From NCBI GenBank assembly GCA_964553045.1, contig CAZKJG010000010.1, positions 37,164-101,163 of the forward strand: 64,000 nucleotides of DNA. Direction: 5' to 3'. The position numbers were made by a program, and so were the translations under genes. The first letter of the stretch is position 1; each line of letters starts with the position of its first letter. The DNA is from JAWLEP01 sp964553045. GTDB taxonomy: Bacteria; Fermentibacterota; Fermentibacteria; Fermentibacterales; JCC-6. Shown piece by piece: positions 1-7,922 of the stretch. The notes below the pieces were generated by a model that was not told the origin of the DNA, searched no databases, and saw nothing but the letters and a program-made list of their open reading frames with translations.

Positions 1-271
1 CCAGGGCCAGAAGGGCCCGCTTGGCCTTCTGCCTGAACATCCGTCCCCGCTCGGCCTGTGAGGCCAGTACCGCGGTCTCGGCGTACTCCAGCTGCAGCTC
101 CGGGGTGCTGTCACGGTTGGCCAGCGCCTCCTCGTACAGCATCAGGCTGTGCGTGTACTCCCCCGCCTGGCGCAGCAGCCTGGCCTCCTCCAGGGAATCG
201 GATCGGGGCTGTCCCCCGCCGCAGGCCAGCAGGACCACTACTGCGGACAGGCCCGCCAGCCTTGGGATCAT
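1..271 (-). CDS. TPR-like lipoprotein, C-terminal part cut by window edge
   Basis: The start ATG at 271 overlaps the stop of the upstream gene as ATGA. The first residues form a lipoprotein signal ending in the lipobox LLAC followed by GGG, so Cys-16 should be lipidated and the protein anchored in the envelope. After a short linker the sequence reads as paired amphipathic helices (LLRQAGEYTHSLMLYEEAL, then a second helix rich in Ala and Glu), as in tetratricopeptide repeats. The gene runs off the window at base 1, so total length and C-terminal domains are unknown. It is translationally coupled to the envelope protein upstream. Family name and function are not known. Confidence 0.75.
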   Translation of the reverse strand, partial: MIPRLAGLSAVVVLLACGGGQPRSDSLEEARLLRQAGEYTHSLMLYEEALANRDSTPELQLEYAETAVLASQAERGRMFRQKAKRALLAL

Positions 272-867
272 TCGGCCCGGCTGGAGTAGAACAGGTATAT
301 GAGGCTGGCCACCACTCCGCTCACGATCAGGGGCTCCAGTATGCCGCCCTCGCCCCCCCCGCCCATCTCCGGGGCCAGCCAGGGGTCGCCGCGGTCGCCG
401 GCCAGCTGCGAAAGCTGGGACACGGCCACGCGGTCGGAGACCTCGGCCCCGTATCGGGTGGCCAGCACCACCTGGCCCGAGGGGTCGAGGAGGGTGGCCG
501 AGATCTGGCAGGTGGCGTGACGGGTGACCTTCTTGGTGCCTATCAGCCAGGAGCGGGAGGACTCTCCGTACCTCACCTCCAGCTCCATGGGGCGGAGCCT
601 GAGCCGGTAGCCGGACCGGGCCGACTCGCCCTCCGCCGCGTTGACGGTTACTCCGCCGGCGCTCAGCTCTGAAGTTGCCGTCTGCTCCAGAAGCCATCCG
701 GCCAGGTGCTCGCCCGCCAGCTCCACGACAACCGTGTCCACGCCCAGCTCCGCCAGGTCACCGGGAATCGCGGACACTGCCTCCAGCACGGCGTCCTCGG
801 CCAGCTCGAGGTTCGTGGGCGCCGGCAGGGACGCCACCGCCGCTAGTACGAGTATCGATGGGATCAT
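268..867 (-). CDS. Hypothetical exported protein with C-terminal membrane anchor
   Basis: A 199-residue protein I do not recognise. Residues 1-16 look like a signal peptide (MIPSILVLAAVASLPA). The middle is a mixed alpha/beta domain beginning with a region that resembles the 'find the factor and its rank' part of CsgG/LPP20-type envelope proteins (LGVDTVVVELAGEHLAGWLL). The last 25 residues contain a hydrophobic segment (IVSGVVASLIYLFY) after a Gly-rich linker, predicting a C-terminal membrane anchor. A purine-rich Shine-Dalgarno (GGGGAAGG) precedes ATG 867. The stop is shared with the start of the next lipoprotein gene (ATGA), so the two are probably co-translated. Function unknown. Confidence 0.75.
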   Translation of the reverse strand: MIPSILVLAAVASLPAPTNLELAEDAVLEAVSAIPGDLAELGVDTVVVELAGEHLAGWLLEQTATSELSAGGVTVNAAEGESARSGYRLRLRPMELEVRYGESSRSWLIGTKKVTRHATCQISATLLDPSGQVVLATRYGAEVSDRVAVSQLSQLAGDRGDPWLAPEMGGGGEGGILEPLIVSGVVASLIYLFYSSRAE

Positions 868-928
868 AGCCTTCCCCTGGGTCTCTTGGTTACTCTACTG
901 GAGGGCCGCCATCCTTCCGGCCTCCCCT

Positions 929-2236
929 TCAACGGTTGCCGCCTTCCGGCCCTCGCTCCGGCCCGGATACGCAACGCACAAATATATCACTTCCCTCCGA
1001 CGACATAACCTCCACATCGGCCACGGTCCCCGGAGAGGGATGTGCGCCCCGGAAACGGCAGACAGCGTCCACCTCCGGCGCGTCATACATGGTATGCCCC
1101 CTGCCCGGCGCGTCAACCAGAACCCGCAGTGGGCCGGAGGAAAGGAATGCCTCCCACCTGGCATACGCGGCCTCTCCGACCGCCGAGAGCGCCGAGAGCC
1201 TCTCCCTTACCGCGGAGTCCGGCGGCCGGTCTTCGTCACGGCCGTGCTCCCGGGTACCCGGCTCGCTGTAGTAGGGAAAGGCAACCAGGTTCCGCAGCGA
1301 ATCCCACTCGGACAGGAAGTCGAGCAGGCGCCGGAAGTCATCTTCCGTCTCGCCGGGGTAGCCGGCGATGACCGTGGCCCTGACGGCTATTCTGCAGGAA
1401 GCGGCTTCCACCCTCTCCGCAATGCGACGCAGGAGTCCCTCGCCGTACGGCCTTCCCATCCTCCTCAGCACACTGTCGCTTGCGTGCTGAATGGGCAGGT
1501 CCAGGTAGGGCATTACGTTATCCCCGGCTTCCATCGACTCCATCAGCCTTAGGGGAAGGTGGGCGGGATGCAGGTAGTAGGGGCGCCACCAGATACCGGT
1601 ATGCAGGCTCGACAGCCGTGTTACGAGGTCGGCCAGATCCCTCTGGCCCTCCCTCCATAGTCCGCAGTCCTGGCCCACCAGACCGACCTCCCGGGCCCCC
1701 TGGGCCGCGATCACGGCCGCCCGGGCGACAATCGCCTCCTCCGAGACCGGGGAGTAGGGTCCCCGAATATCCGGAATGGTGCAGTAGGCGCAGCGGTTGC
1801 TGCAGCCGTCGGAGACCTTGAGGAATCGGTTGACCCGACCCTCCACCGGAAGCCGGAGGTGGCCGGGCGCTCCAACGCCGAGGAAACGGGCCAGGCCGGC
1901 CAGGTCGCCGGGCCCGATCACCAGGTCCAACTCCTCCAGGCCGCCACTTCCGTCGGCGGGGAACCTGGCCGGCAGGCAGCCGGCGAGAACGAGCCGCCGG
2001 CCCGGTCGGCGCGCCTTCCATTGCAGGGACTGCAGGAGGTAGTCCACGGACTCCTCCACGGCCGGACGGATGAATGCGCAGGTGTTGACCAGCAGCAGAT
2101 CGGCTTGCTCCGGCTCCCCTGTCACCCTCCAGCCGGCGGCGTCGAAGACGGCGGCAAACGCCTCGGTGTCGGTCTCGTTCTTGGGGCAGCCGAAGGTGAC
2201 AAGGCAGGCCAGCCCTGCACCGTCAGGGCCTGGCAA
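929..2236 (-). CDS. rimO: Ribosomal protein uS12 methylthiotransferase RimO
   Basis: Radical-SAM enzyme that adds a methylthio group to an aspartate of ribosomal protein S12. The N-terminal UPF0004 domain has the three cluster cysteines in TFGCPKNETD, NTCAF and AGCLPAR; the CPKN form separates RimO from MiaB. The radical-SAM CxxxCxxC is seen in GCSNRCAYCTIPD. A short TRAM-like domain ends the protein. No ATG lies near the N-terminus. I place the start at TTG 2236, giving 435 residues, the usual RimO length, and a 14-base overlap with the upstream LolA-like gene. MiaB is the main alternative, but the motif and length favour RimO. It is the last gene of the ftsK operon. Confidence 0.9.
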   Translation of the reverse strand: MPGPDGAGLACLVTFGCPKNETDTEAFAAVFDAAGWRVTGEPEQADLLLVNTCAFIRPAVEESVDYLLQSLQWKARRPGRRLVLAGCLPARFPADGSGGLEELDLVIGPGDLAGLARFLGVGAPGHLRLPVEGRVNRFLKVSDGCSNRCAYCTIPDIRGPYSPVSEEAIVARAAVIAAQGAREVGLVGQDCGLWREGQRDLADLVTRLSSLHTGIWWRPYYLHPAHLPLRLMESMEAGDNVMPYLDLPIQHASDSVLRRMGRPYGEGLLRRIAERVEAASCRIAVRATVIAGYPGETEDDFRRLLDFLSEWDSLRNLVAFPYYSEPGTREHGRDEDRPPDSAVRERLSALSAVGEAAYARWEAFLSSGPLRVLVDAPGRGHTMYDAPEVDAVCRFRGAHPSPGTVADVEVMSSEGSDIFVRCVSGPERGPEGGNR

Positions 2237-2810
2237 CCGCGTAGCCTTCCGGCACCTCCAGCCCGAAGGCTCCCTCCGAAAACCCGTCGGCGGCCCGGAC
2301 GGACTCCAGGAAATAGCTGATGGTGTTGCCGTTGGCGTCGGTGGTGGAGTAGAGGAAGGGCAGACTGTCCGACAAAGTGTACCCGGCGGCGACCGTCTCA
2401 ATACCGGCGCCCCTGCCCGCAAGCCACACCATGACGCTGTCACCCGCAACCTCCATGGAGTCCACCATGGAGGGGTCCCCGTAGGATCTGAGTGTTCCCA
2501 TAAAACTCTCCGGCCGTCTCTCCTCGTAGACGATCACCTGCCTGCTGGAAGGCTCGATCGTGTAGCTCACCTCGCCGTCACAGCCCATCTTTCGCCCCGG
2601 CGGGTCGGTGAAGTCCAGCACGAACAGGTTGGGGCTGGCCAGGATGAACGTTCCGCCGGAGGTGTCGGTCTCCATTGTCAGAACCCGGTAGTCGGTGCGC
2701 ACGAAGCTGCCCCGCAGCGACCCCGCGGCCTCCAGTCTGGCGTTCAGGGGCTCCAGGGGCGCCCGGGGGCTGACCTGGGCTACCCCCAGCAGAACACAGA
2801 GCAGTATCAC
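2223..2810 (-). CDS. LolA-like outer-membrane lipoprotein carrier
   Basis: A 195-residue exported protein of the LolA/LolB superfamily. It has a short hydrophobic leader, then the half-barrel pattern typical of LolA: LRGSFVRTDY near residue 33, a strand pair around ASPNLFVLDFTDPPGRKMGCDG, then SYTIEPSSRQVIVY. LolA shuttles lipoproteins across the periplasm to the outer membrane, which fits a genome full of lipoproteins. The start is GTG 2810, whose last bases overlap the stop of the upstream lipoprotein gene (GTGA). Gene order ftsK-lipoprotein-lolA recalls the known ftsK-lolA neighbourhood in other bacteria. It could instead be a LolA-like protein with another cargo. Confidence 0.75.
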   Translation of the reverse strand: MILLCVLLGVAQVSPRAPLEPLNARLEAAGSLRGSFVRTDYRVLTMETDTSGGTFILASPNLFVLDFTDPPGRKMGCDGEVSYTIEPSSRQVIVYEERRPESFMGTLRSYGDPSMVDSMEVAGDSVMVWLAGRGAGIETVAAGYTLSDSLPFLYSTTDANGNTISYFLESVRAADGFSEGAFGLEVPEGYAVARP

Positions 2811-3448
2811 GACCCGCCTCCGGCGTCAGTGCCCGGGGCCGGCCCCGCCTCCGCGGCGTCGCTGCCCACCACCAGTATCACGCCCGAGAAGCCCGGAGCC
2901 ACCATCTCGGCCAGCTCACCCGCAGGCTGGGAAGGGACGGTTTCCGGCCGCGCCAGCACCTCCCCCAGGGCCGCTGTCACCTCGGCGGCGTCCGCGGCGT
3001 ATCCCTCGGTATAGAGCACCAGGGTTATCTCCGGGGCACCCTGGTCCTGCATGCATGAGGCTCCGAATCCCCGGCTTTCCAGCACCGCTGCCACCCGCTC
3101 GGCGGAGGCCGAGAGGCCGGGCCGGGATACGAGTGTCAGGCTGGGAGCGTCGGCTGGATCGGATACGGTGTCCCGTACTCCGGCACCGGCCAGGTCCGAC
3201 TCGATGCGGCGCAGGGCAAGCGAGGCATCGTCTTCCAGCGGGGACTGGGGGTATCTCTCCTCAAAGCCGGACAGCAGGTCCCGGGCGTCGGAGAGGTTTC
3301 CCCTGAAGTACAGCTGGGAGGCCCGGGTGAAGTCTTCGGCGTCACCCTCTCCCCGAAGCAGGCCCTGGTCGTCGTAGTCCGCCCCGCCGCCTCCGCAGCC
3401 CGCGGCGAGTAGCGCCGCCGTCATGACCGTCGCGATGGTGCAATTCAT
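2807..3448 (-). CDS. Lipoprotein with TPR and LytR C-terminal-like domain
   Basis: A 213-residue protein. The N-terminus is a signal with lipobox LLAAGC, followed by a Gly-rich tether. Residues about 40-85 look like one or two TPR helical pairs (ASQLYFRGNLSDARDLLSGF, then ERYPQSPLEDDASLALRRI), similar to BamD/YbgF-type proteins. Residues about 105-200 resemble the LytR/CpsA/Psr C-terminal domain: a strand, a helix with ASAERVAAVLESRGF, a strand ITLVLYTEGY, another helix, and a final strand VILVVGSDA. Such domains are associated with the cell wall. It overlaps ftsK by ATGA and the lolA-like gene by GTGA. Role unknown; envelope maintenance near the division site is a guess from context. Confidence 0.75.
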   Translation of the reverse strand: MNCTIATVMTAALLAAGCGGGGADYDDQGLLRGEGDAEDFTRASQLYFRGNLSDARDLLSGFEERYPQSPLEDDASLALRRIESDLAGAGVRDTVSDPADAPSLTLVSRPGLSASAERVAAVLESRGFGASCMQDQGAPEITLVLYTEGYAADAAEVTAALGEVLARPETVPSQPAGELAEMVAPGFSGVILVVGSDAAEAGPAPGTDAGGGS

Positions 3449-5694
3449 TCGCCCTCCACTCCTTCCCCGTCCGCCTGCTCCCCCCCGGGGTCGGGCTCCG
3501 GTTCCGGTTCCACGAGAACATCCCTGGCCTTGCTGCCCTGGAACGGCCCCACCACGCCCATCTGCTCCAGCATGTCGATCAGGCGGGCGGCCCGCGAGTA
3601 GCCCACTCTCAGCCTCCTCTGCAGAAAGGAGACGGATCCCTGCTGAAACTGGACCACCAGCTCCCGGGCCTCGTCCAGCAGCGGATCGTCCAGCTTCAGC
3701 TCGCCGGCGGCGCCCCTTCCCGGGGTGTCGTCGTCCGGCGGCTCGTACTCGTAGGGCATGGAAGGCTGTTCCCGCCAGAACGCGACCAGCCGCTGGGCCT
3801 CGTCGGTGCTGAGAAACGACCCGTGGACCCGTATGGGCTCGGGCGAGGCCGCCGGCAGGAAGAGCATGTCGCCCTTCCCCAGGAGCTTCTCGGCCCCGTT
3901 CATGTCGAGGATCGTACGGGAGTCGGTCTTGGACTGCACGTTGAAAGCTATGCGGGAGGGGAAGTTGGCCTTTATCACGCCCGTTATCACGTCCACGGAG
4001 GGCCTCTGGGTGGCCACTATAAGATGTATGCCCACCGCCCGCGCCATCTGGGCCAGCCTTGCTATCGGCTGCTCCACGTCGCTGCCGGAGACCAGCATCA
4101 GGTCGGCGAGCTCGTCTATGACCAGCACCACATAGGGCATCCGCTCGTCCTCGCTGCCGGCCTTGACCTCGTTGTTGTACTCCTCGATGGTCCGCGCGCC
4201 CTCCTTGGTGAGCTTGCTGTAGCGCTCCTCCATCTCCTCCACCAGCTTCTCCAGGAGTCCGGTGGCCTTGCGGGCCTGCAGTATCACCGGCGCCCAGAGG
4301 TGGGGTATGTCCTGGTAGATGGACAGCTCGAGCATCTTGGGGTCCACCAGGGCCAGCCTCACCTCCCTGGGGTTCCTGGTCATCAGGATGGTGGAGATCA
4401 TGGAGTGCAGGCAGACGCTCTTGCCGGAGCCGGTCGCCCCTGCCACCAGCAGGTGGGGCATGTCGCATATGTCCGCGGTGAAAGGGTCTCCGCCGATGGT
4501 CTTGCCCAGGGCGATGGGTATACGCTGTGTGTCGCATTCGCCCAGTATCTCCTTCAGATAGACCGTCTCCGGCTCTTCGTTCGGAACCTCGATGCCCACC
4601 ACGCCCCGGCCGGGAATCGGGGCCAGTATCCTTACCCGCTTGGCCTTCATGGCCAGGGCCAGGTCGTCGGCCAGACCCAGTATCCTGTTGACCTTCACCC
4701 CCGATCCCGGCTTCAGCTCGAACCTCGTCAGCACGGGCCCGGGCCGGCTGCCGACTATGCGGCAGGGAACGCCGAAGTCCTCCAGGCCATCCACCAGCAG
4801 CTGCGACCTGCGCTGCAGCTCCTCCCGGGTCTGCGCGCTGCGTTTTCCCGGAGGGGGATCCATGAGGATGCTCCTCTCCGGCAGTGTGTAGGTCTCCCCG
4901 TCCTCATCGGTTCCAGCGGGCCCGCCGTCCGGCCGGGCCGGGGGAAGGGATTCGGTCTTGCCGGCATCCGCGCCTCCCCCGTCGAATCCACCTGCGAGGC
5001 CCGAAGGCGCCGCCTCGTCCTTCGACGCAGAAACCTCGCCGGAATCTGTTGCCTCCTCCGAGGGGCGCAGCGAAGGGGGGCCCTCCACTTCCGAAGCCTC
5101 GTCCACGGGCCCGGGCCGACCCCTGCCGCCGGCCGCTGCCCGGCGCACCCTGAGCCGGGGCATGGACATCGCCCCTGCCCTGTCCAGCAGCTTCCTGACG
5201 TCACCGAGCAGATCCCAGCCGGTGAGCAGGACGAGCGAGGATGTGAAGAGGGTCAGAAGAGCGAGGTAGCTGATTATGGGGCCTATGGAGCCGGTCATCA
5301 TCTCCACCAGGCCGGAGGCTGCCACCCCTCCCGGCACACCCTCTATGGACGGGGCCAGCCTGCGGCCGACCATGTCCACAAGGGAAGCCAGGAAGAAGGC
5401 GGTCACGAATCCCCCCAGCAGGTAGCGGAATCCGTTTCGAAGGTAGTCTATTCCCAGTGTCCAGCCCGCCAGCTGCAGGCAGGTCAGCGGGGCGAAGAAG
5501 GCCAGGCATCCGAAGCGGCTGTAGAGAAAGCCCCTCACCGCCCGGGTCAGGCCTATGGGGGGGGCTACCAGGGCGACCAGAAGGGCCAGCCCCGCGAAGA
5601 GGCTGACCACGAACAGCAGGTTCCTCAGCCGGTGGTCGTCCTTCTTCTTCCGTCCCTTCTTCCTGCGCCTCCCGCCGGATACGCGTCGGCTCAT
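3445..5694 (-). CDS. ftsK: DNA translocase FtsK/SpoIIIE
   Basis: A 749-residue septum-located DNA pump that clears the chromosome terminus during division. The N-terminus is strongly basic, then four hydrophobic segments (about residues 26-46, 60-80, 90-107 and 140-160) form the membrane domain. An acidic, Pro- and Gly-rich linker follows (about 170-280). The motor has Walker A GATGSGKS near residue 420 and Walker B VLVIDELADL near 525. The C-terminal winged-helix gamma domain (about 670-735, containing GYSRAARLIDML) should read polar KOPS-like sites. The short linker makes it SpoIIIE-sized rather than E. coli FtsK-sized. It overlaps both neighbours by ATGA, so it sits in one translationally coupled operon. 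Confidence 0.95.
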   Translation of the reverse strand: MSRRVSGGRRRKKGRKKKDDHRLRNLLFVVSLFAGLALLVALVAPPIGLTRAVRGFLYSRFGCLAFFAPLTCLQLAGWTLGIDYLRNGFRYLLGGFVTAFFLASLVDMVGRRLAPSIEGVPGGVAASGLVEMMTGSIGPIISYLALLTLFTSSLVLLTGWDLLGDVRKLLDRAGAMSMPRLRVRRAAAGGRGRPGPVDEASEVEGPPSLRPSEEATDSGEVSASKDEAAPSGLAGGFDGGGADAGKTESLPPARPDGGPAGTDEDGETYTLPERSILMDPPPGKRSAQTREELQRRSQLLVDGLEDFGVPCRIVGSRPGPVLTRFELKPGSGVKVNRILGLADDLALAMKAKRVRILAPIPGRGVVGIEVPNEEPETVYLKEILGECDTQRIPIALGKTIGGDPFTADICDMPHLLVAGATGSGKSVCLHSMISTILMTRNPREVRLALVDPKMLELSIYQDIPHLWAPVILQARKATGLLEKLVEEMEERYSKLTKEGARTIEEYNNEVKAGSEDERMPYVVLVIDELADLMLVSGSDVEQPIARLAQMARAVGIHLIVATQRPSVDVITGVIKANFPSRIAFNVQSKTDSRTILDMNGAEKLLGKGDMLFLPAASPEPIRVHGSFLSTDEAQRLVAFWREQPSMPYEYEPPDDDTPGRGAAGELKLDDPLLDEARELVVQFQQGSVSFLQRRLRVGYSRAARLIDMLEQMGVVGPFQGSKARDVLVEPEPEPDPGGEQADGEGVEGE

Positions 5695-6221
5695 ACCCGG
5701 CGGACCGTGTTCCCGTCATCGTCGGCGGGAAAGGCCGGATCGGGCTCCCAGTTTCCATCGATGTTGTAGCGATAGACCACCGTTCTCCCCTCCTGCAGCC
5801 TTGTCTCGGCCACCCAGCTTCCGTCGGGCAGCCTCTGCATGGGGGTGGCGTCCTCGCTCCAGCCGTTGAAATCCCCTACCACCGACACGTGCTCGGCATC
5901 GGCCGCGCCCAGGCAGAGGAAGCTCACGTCCACTCTGGGGGCAAGGCTCTCCTGGATTCTGTCCTTCAGGCGGTCGTAGGCTCGAAAGGACGGCCGGACC
6001 TTGGGCGGTATGCGGATCAGACCGCTGCCTCTGGGGTCCCGGGCTCGCCGGGAACGGCCCCTGCGGGTCTCGAAGCAGCCGAAGCCTCTGAGGAATACGC
6101 TGTCACCCTCGCAGAGCGTCTCCGTTACGACGTCGAGTGCGGCATCCAGCACCGACCTTGCTTCCCGCTGCGTAAGTCCGGTTCTGTCGGCAACCTCCCG
6201 AGCCAGCTCGTCCCTGGTCAT
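5691..6221 (-). CDS. HU/IHF-like DNA-binding domain fused to CBM48-like domain
   Basis: A 176-residue two-domain protein. Residues 1-90 match the bacterial HU/IHF fold: MTRDELAREVADRTGLT, the helix QREARSVLDAALDVV, then GDSVFLRGFGCFETRRG with basic arm residues following. Residues about 98-176 match the AMPK/CBM48 glycogen-binding (isoamylase N-terminal) beta-sandwich: VSVVGDFNGWSEDATPM, DGSWVAETRLQEG, YRYNIDGNWEPDP and a terminal GNTVRRV. The fusion is unusual; each domain alone is common. ATG 6221 has a GGGGGGAAG ribosome site, and the stop overlaps ftsK by ATGA. It may be a nucleoid protein that senses a glycan, or the second domain may be a protein-interaction module. Neither is proven. 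Confidence 0.85.
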   Translation of the reverse strand: MTRDELAREVADRTGLTQREARSVLDAALDVVTETLCEGDSVFLRGFGCFETRRGRSRRARDPRGSGLIRIPPKVRPSFRAYDRLKDRIQESLAPRVDVSFLCLGAADAEHVSVVGDFNGWSEDATPMQRLPDGSWVAETRLQEGRTVVYRYNIDGNWEPDPAFPADDDGNTVRRV

Positions 6222-6423
6222 CGCTTCCCCCCATGCAGCCCGGAAACAGCCGCCGAACGCTCCCCGTATCTTTCCATTGCAACACCGGTTGTCTATGGAC
6301 AGCCAGTGGACTCAATAAGTGCGGCGGCCGGCGAGGTCAAGTACGGAAGTGTCCGCGGAGGCTCCGGGAACGGTATATTGCAGGCCGAAGGGAATTCCCG
6401 GACCGACCCGGACGGAGGTGGAT

Positions 6424-6915
6424 ATGAGGATTGCCATCGCCGGCCCTCCATTCTCCGGCAAGACCGCAGTGAGCAGGAGGCTGGCCGAGAGGCTCGAGCT
6501 GGACCTTGTCGACCTCGACGCCGAGGTGGAGCGGGCCTCGGGGCTCTGCATACCCGATATCTTCCGCAGCCTGGGGGAAAAGGGGTTCAGAGAGCTGGAG
6601 GCAAAGGCGCTGCGCAGGACGCTTCGAAGGGACGGCCTTGTTCTCGCGCTGGGCGGCGGAGCGCTGCTGGACGACAGGGGGCGCGGAGATGTGCTCCGAC
6701 TGTGTACCGTGTTCACGCTGTGGGCTGGCCCCGAAGAGCTGCTGGCCCGGTCGAGCGAGGGCGGCCGCCCCCTGGCGGCCAGCCCTGCGGAGCTGCGCCG
6801 CCTGCTTTCAGCGAGAAGGGATCACTACCTCTCCCTCCCCAACCGCGTCGTCACCACCGGGATGTCGCCGGCGGAGGTGTGCGATGAGATACTCCGCAGG
6901 ATACCGAGAGCCTAG
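6424..6915 (+). CDS. aroK: Shikimate kinase
   Basis: Phosphorylates shikimate with ATP in aromatic amino-acid synthesis. The P-loop GPPFSGKT lies at residues 7-14. DLDAEVE supplies the shikimate- and Mg-binding aspartates. GEKGFRELEAKALR carries the conserved Arg/Glu pair, GGGAL is the second substrate loop, and the lid contains GRPL. At 163 residues it is slightly short but complete. A GGAGG site precedes ATG 6424 and a TATATT box lies about 45 bases upstream of the start. Its stop overlaps the stop of hydE on the other strand by four bases (convergent genes). aroE lies on the opposite strand two genes on, so two shikimate-pathway steps are encoded within 2.5 kb. Confidence 0.93.
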   Translation: MRIAIAGPPFSGKTAVSRRLAERLELDLVDLDAEVERASGLCIPDIFRSLGEKGFRELEAKALRRTLRRDGLVLALGGGALLDDRGRGDVLRLCTVFTLWAGPEELLARSSEGGRPLAASPAELRRLLSARRDHYLSLPNRVVTTGMSPAEVCDEILRRIPRA

Positions 6916-7922
6916 TCCTCCAGCAGGTCCGCCTCGGTGGTCTCGGAAAGACCCGCTGCGGCCATGGTGTCCCTGGCATGCCGAAGGCCCACGTAGAAGC
7001 GGTCGGTATAGAGCTCGTAGTCGTCCCTGATCCTGGAGGGCGTCATGTTCACGGTTATCACGTTAGCGCCCGCCTCGAAGCAGCCCAGCTGCCCTCCGTC
7101 CTTCAGCCTCTCGAAGGTGCTGGTGGCCGGTATCAGAGGGGTCTTCAGATACAGCCTCATGGCCGCGACGAAACGCAGTCCCAGCTCCACGTTCCCGGGT
7201 GGATGCCGGGACAGGGGCGTGCCCGCTGCGGGCATGAACAGGGCCACGCTGGACATCTCCGGTTCCAGCTCGCCCATGAGGAGGAGGTCCTCCACAAGGG
7301 TGTCGACCGTCTGGCCGGGCAGGCCGAGCAGGGCTCCCGAACCGATGTGGAAGCCGTGCTCCCGCAGAGCGTGCAGCCAGCGTATCCTGTCCTCGAGGGT
7401 CTGCCCGGGCTTCATCTGCGAGAACAGGTCCGGGTCCGCCGTCTCGTGCTTGAGGATGAACTTTCGGGCGCCGGCCCGGTACCATTTGTCGAGGTCGGAC
7501 TCCTCGTGGATTCCCACGCACAGGAGCACGGCCATGCCCATGCGGTGAATGCGCCCGATGACGTCCTCCAGCCAGCCCGCGCTGTAATCCTCGCTCTCGG
7601 CCGCCTGCAGGAAGAAGGTCCTTATGCCATTGTCCAGGGCCCTCTGCGCCGTCTCCACCACCTCGTCGGCGGTGAGACGGAAGCGTTTCTTTGCGGTGTT
7701 CTCCACCCGCATGCCGCAGTACAGGCAGCTGCAGCGACAGCTGTTGGCGAACTCCACCACCCCTCGAATGAATGCCCGGCGGCCGAAGACCCGGTCCCGG
7801 ACCCTTCTGGCCGCGGCGTACGCGCTCCTGGCCTCCTCCTCGTCGCAGGTAAGCAGGGCCCTCAGGTCATCCCTGTCGAATCCGCCTTCCAGCCGCCGCT
7901 TCAGCCAGGTCTCGTCTATCAT
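6912..7922 (-). CDS. hydE: [FeFe]-hydrogenase maturation radical SAM enzyme HydE
   Basis: A 336-residue radical-SAM enzyme of the BioB/PylB/HydE group. The cluster motif CxxxCxxC is CRCSCLYC near residues 75-82. The later segments fit HydE best: IGSGALLGLPGQT, FMPAAGTPLSRHP, then EAGANVITVNMTPSRIRDDYELY. HydE helps build the diiron subcluster of [FeFe] hydrogenase together with HydF and HydG; neither partner nor a hydrogenase is in this window. The start ATG 7922 overlaps the aroE stop by ATGA. PylB is the main alternative, less likely because no pyrrolysine genes are visible. Inference: the organism makes or uses hydrogen. Confidence 0.85.
   Translation of the reverse strand: MIDETWLKRRLEGGFDRDDLRALLTCDEEEARSAYAAARRVRDRVFGRRAFIRGVVEFANSCRCSCLYCGMRVENTAKKRFRLTADEVVETAQRALDNGIRTFFLQAAESEDYSAGWLEDVIGRIHRMGMAVLLCVGIHEESDLDKWYRAGARKFILKHETADPDLFSQMKPGQTLEDRIRWLHALREHGFHIGSGALLGLPGQTVDTLVEDLLLMGELEPEMSSVALFMPAAGTPLSRHPPGNVELGLRFVAAMRLYLKTPLIPATSTFERLKDGGQLGCFEAGANVITVNMTPSRIRDDYELYTDRFYVGLRHARDTMAAAGLSETTEADLLED

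Noticed and set aside
58..672. Plus-strand frame at the left edge
   Set aside because: It is Pro/Arg/Gly-rich low-complexity sequence antisense to two lipoprotein/envelope genes with good signal peptides and ATGA coupling.
900..925. Weak hairpin between two envelope genes
   Set aside because: The stem is short and bulged with no T-run; not enough for a terminator.
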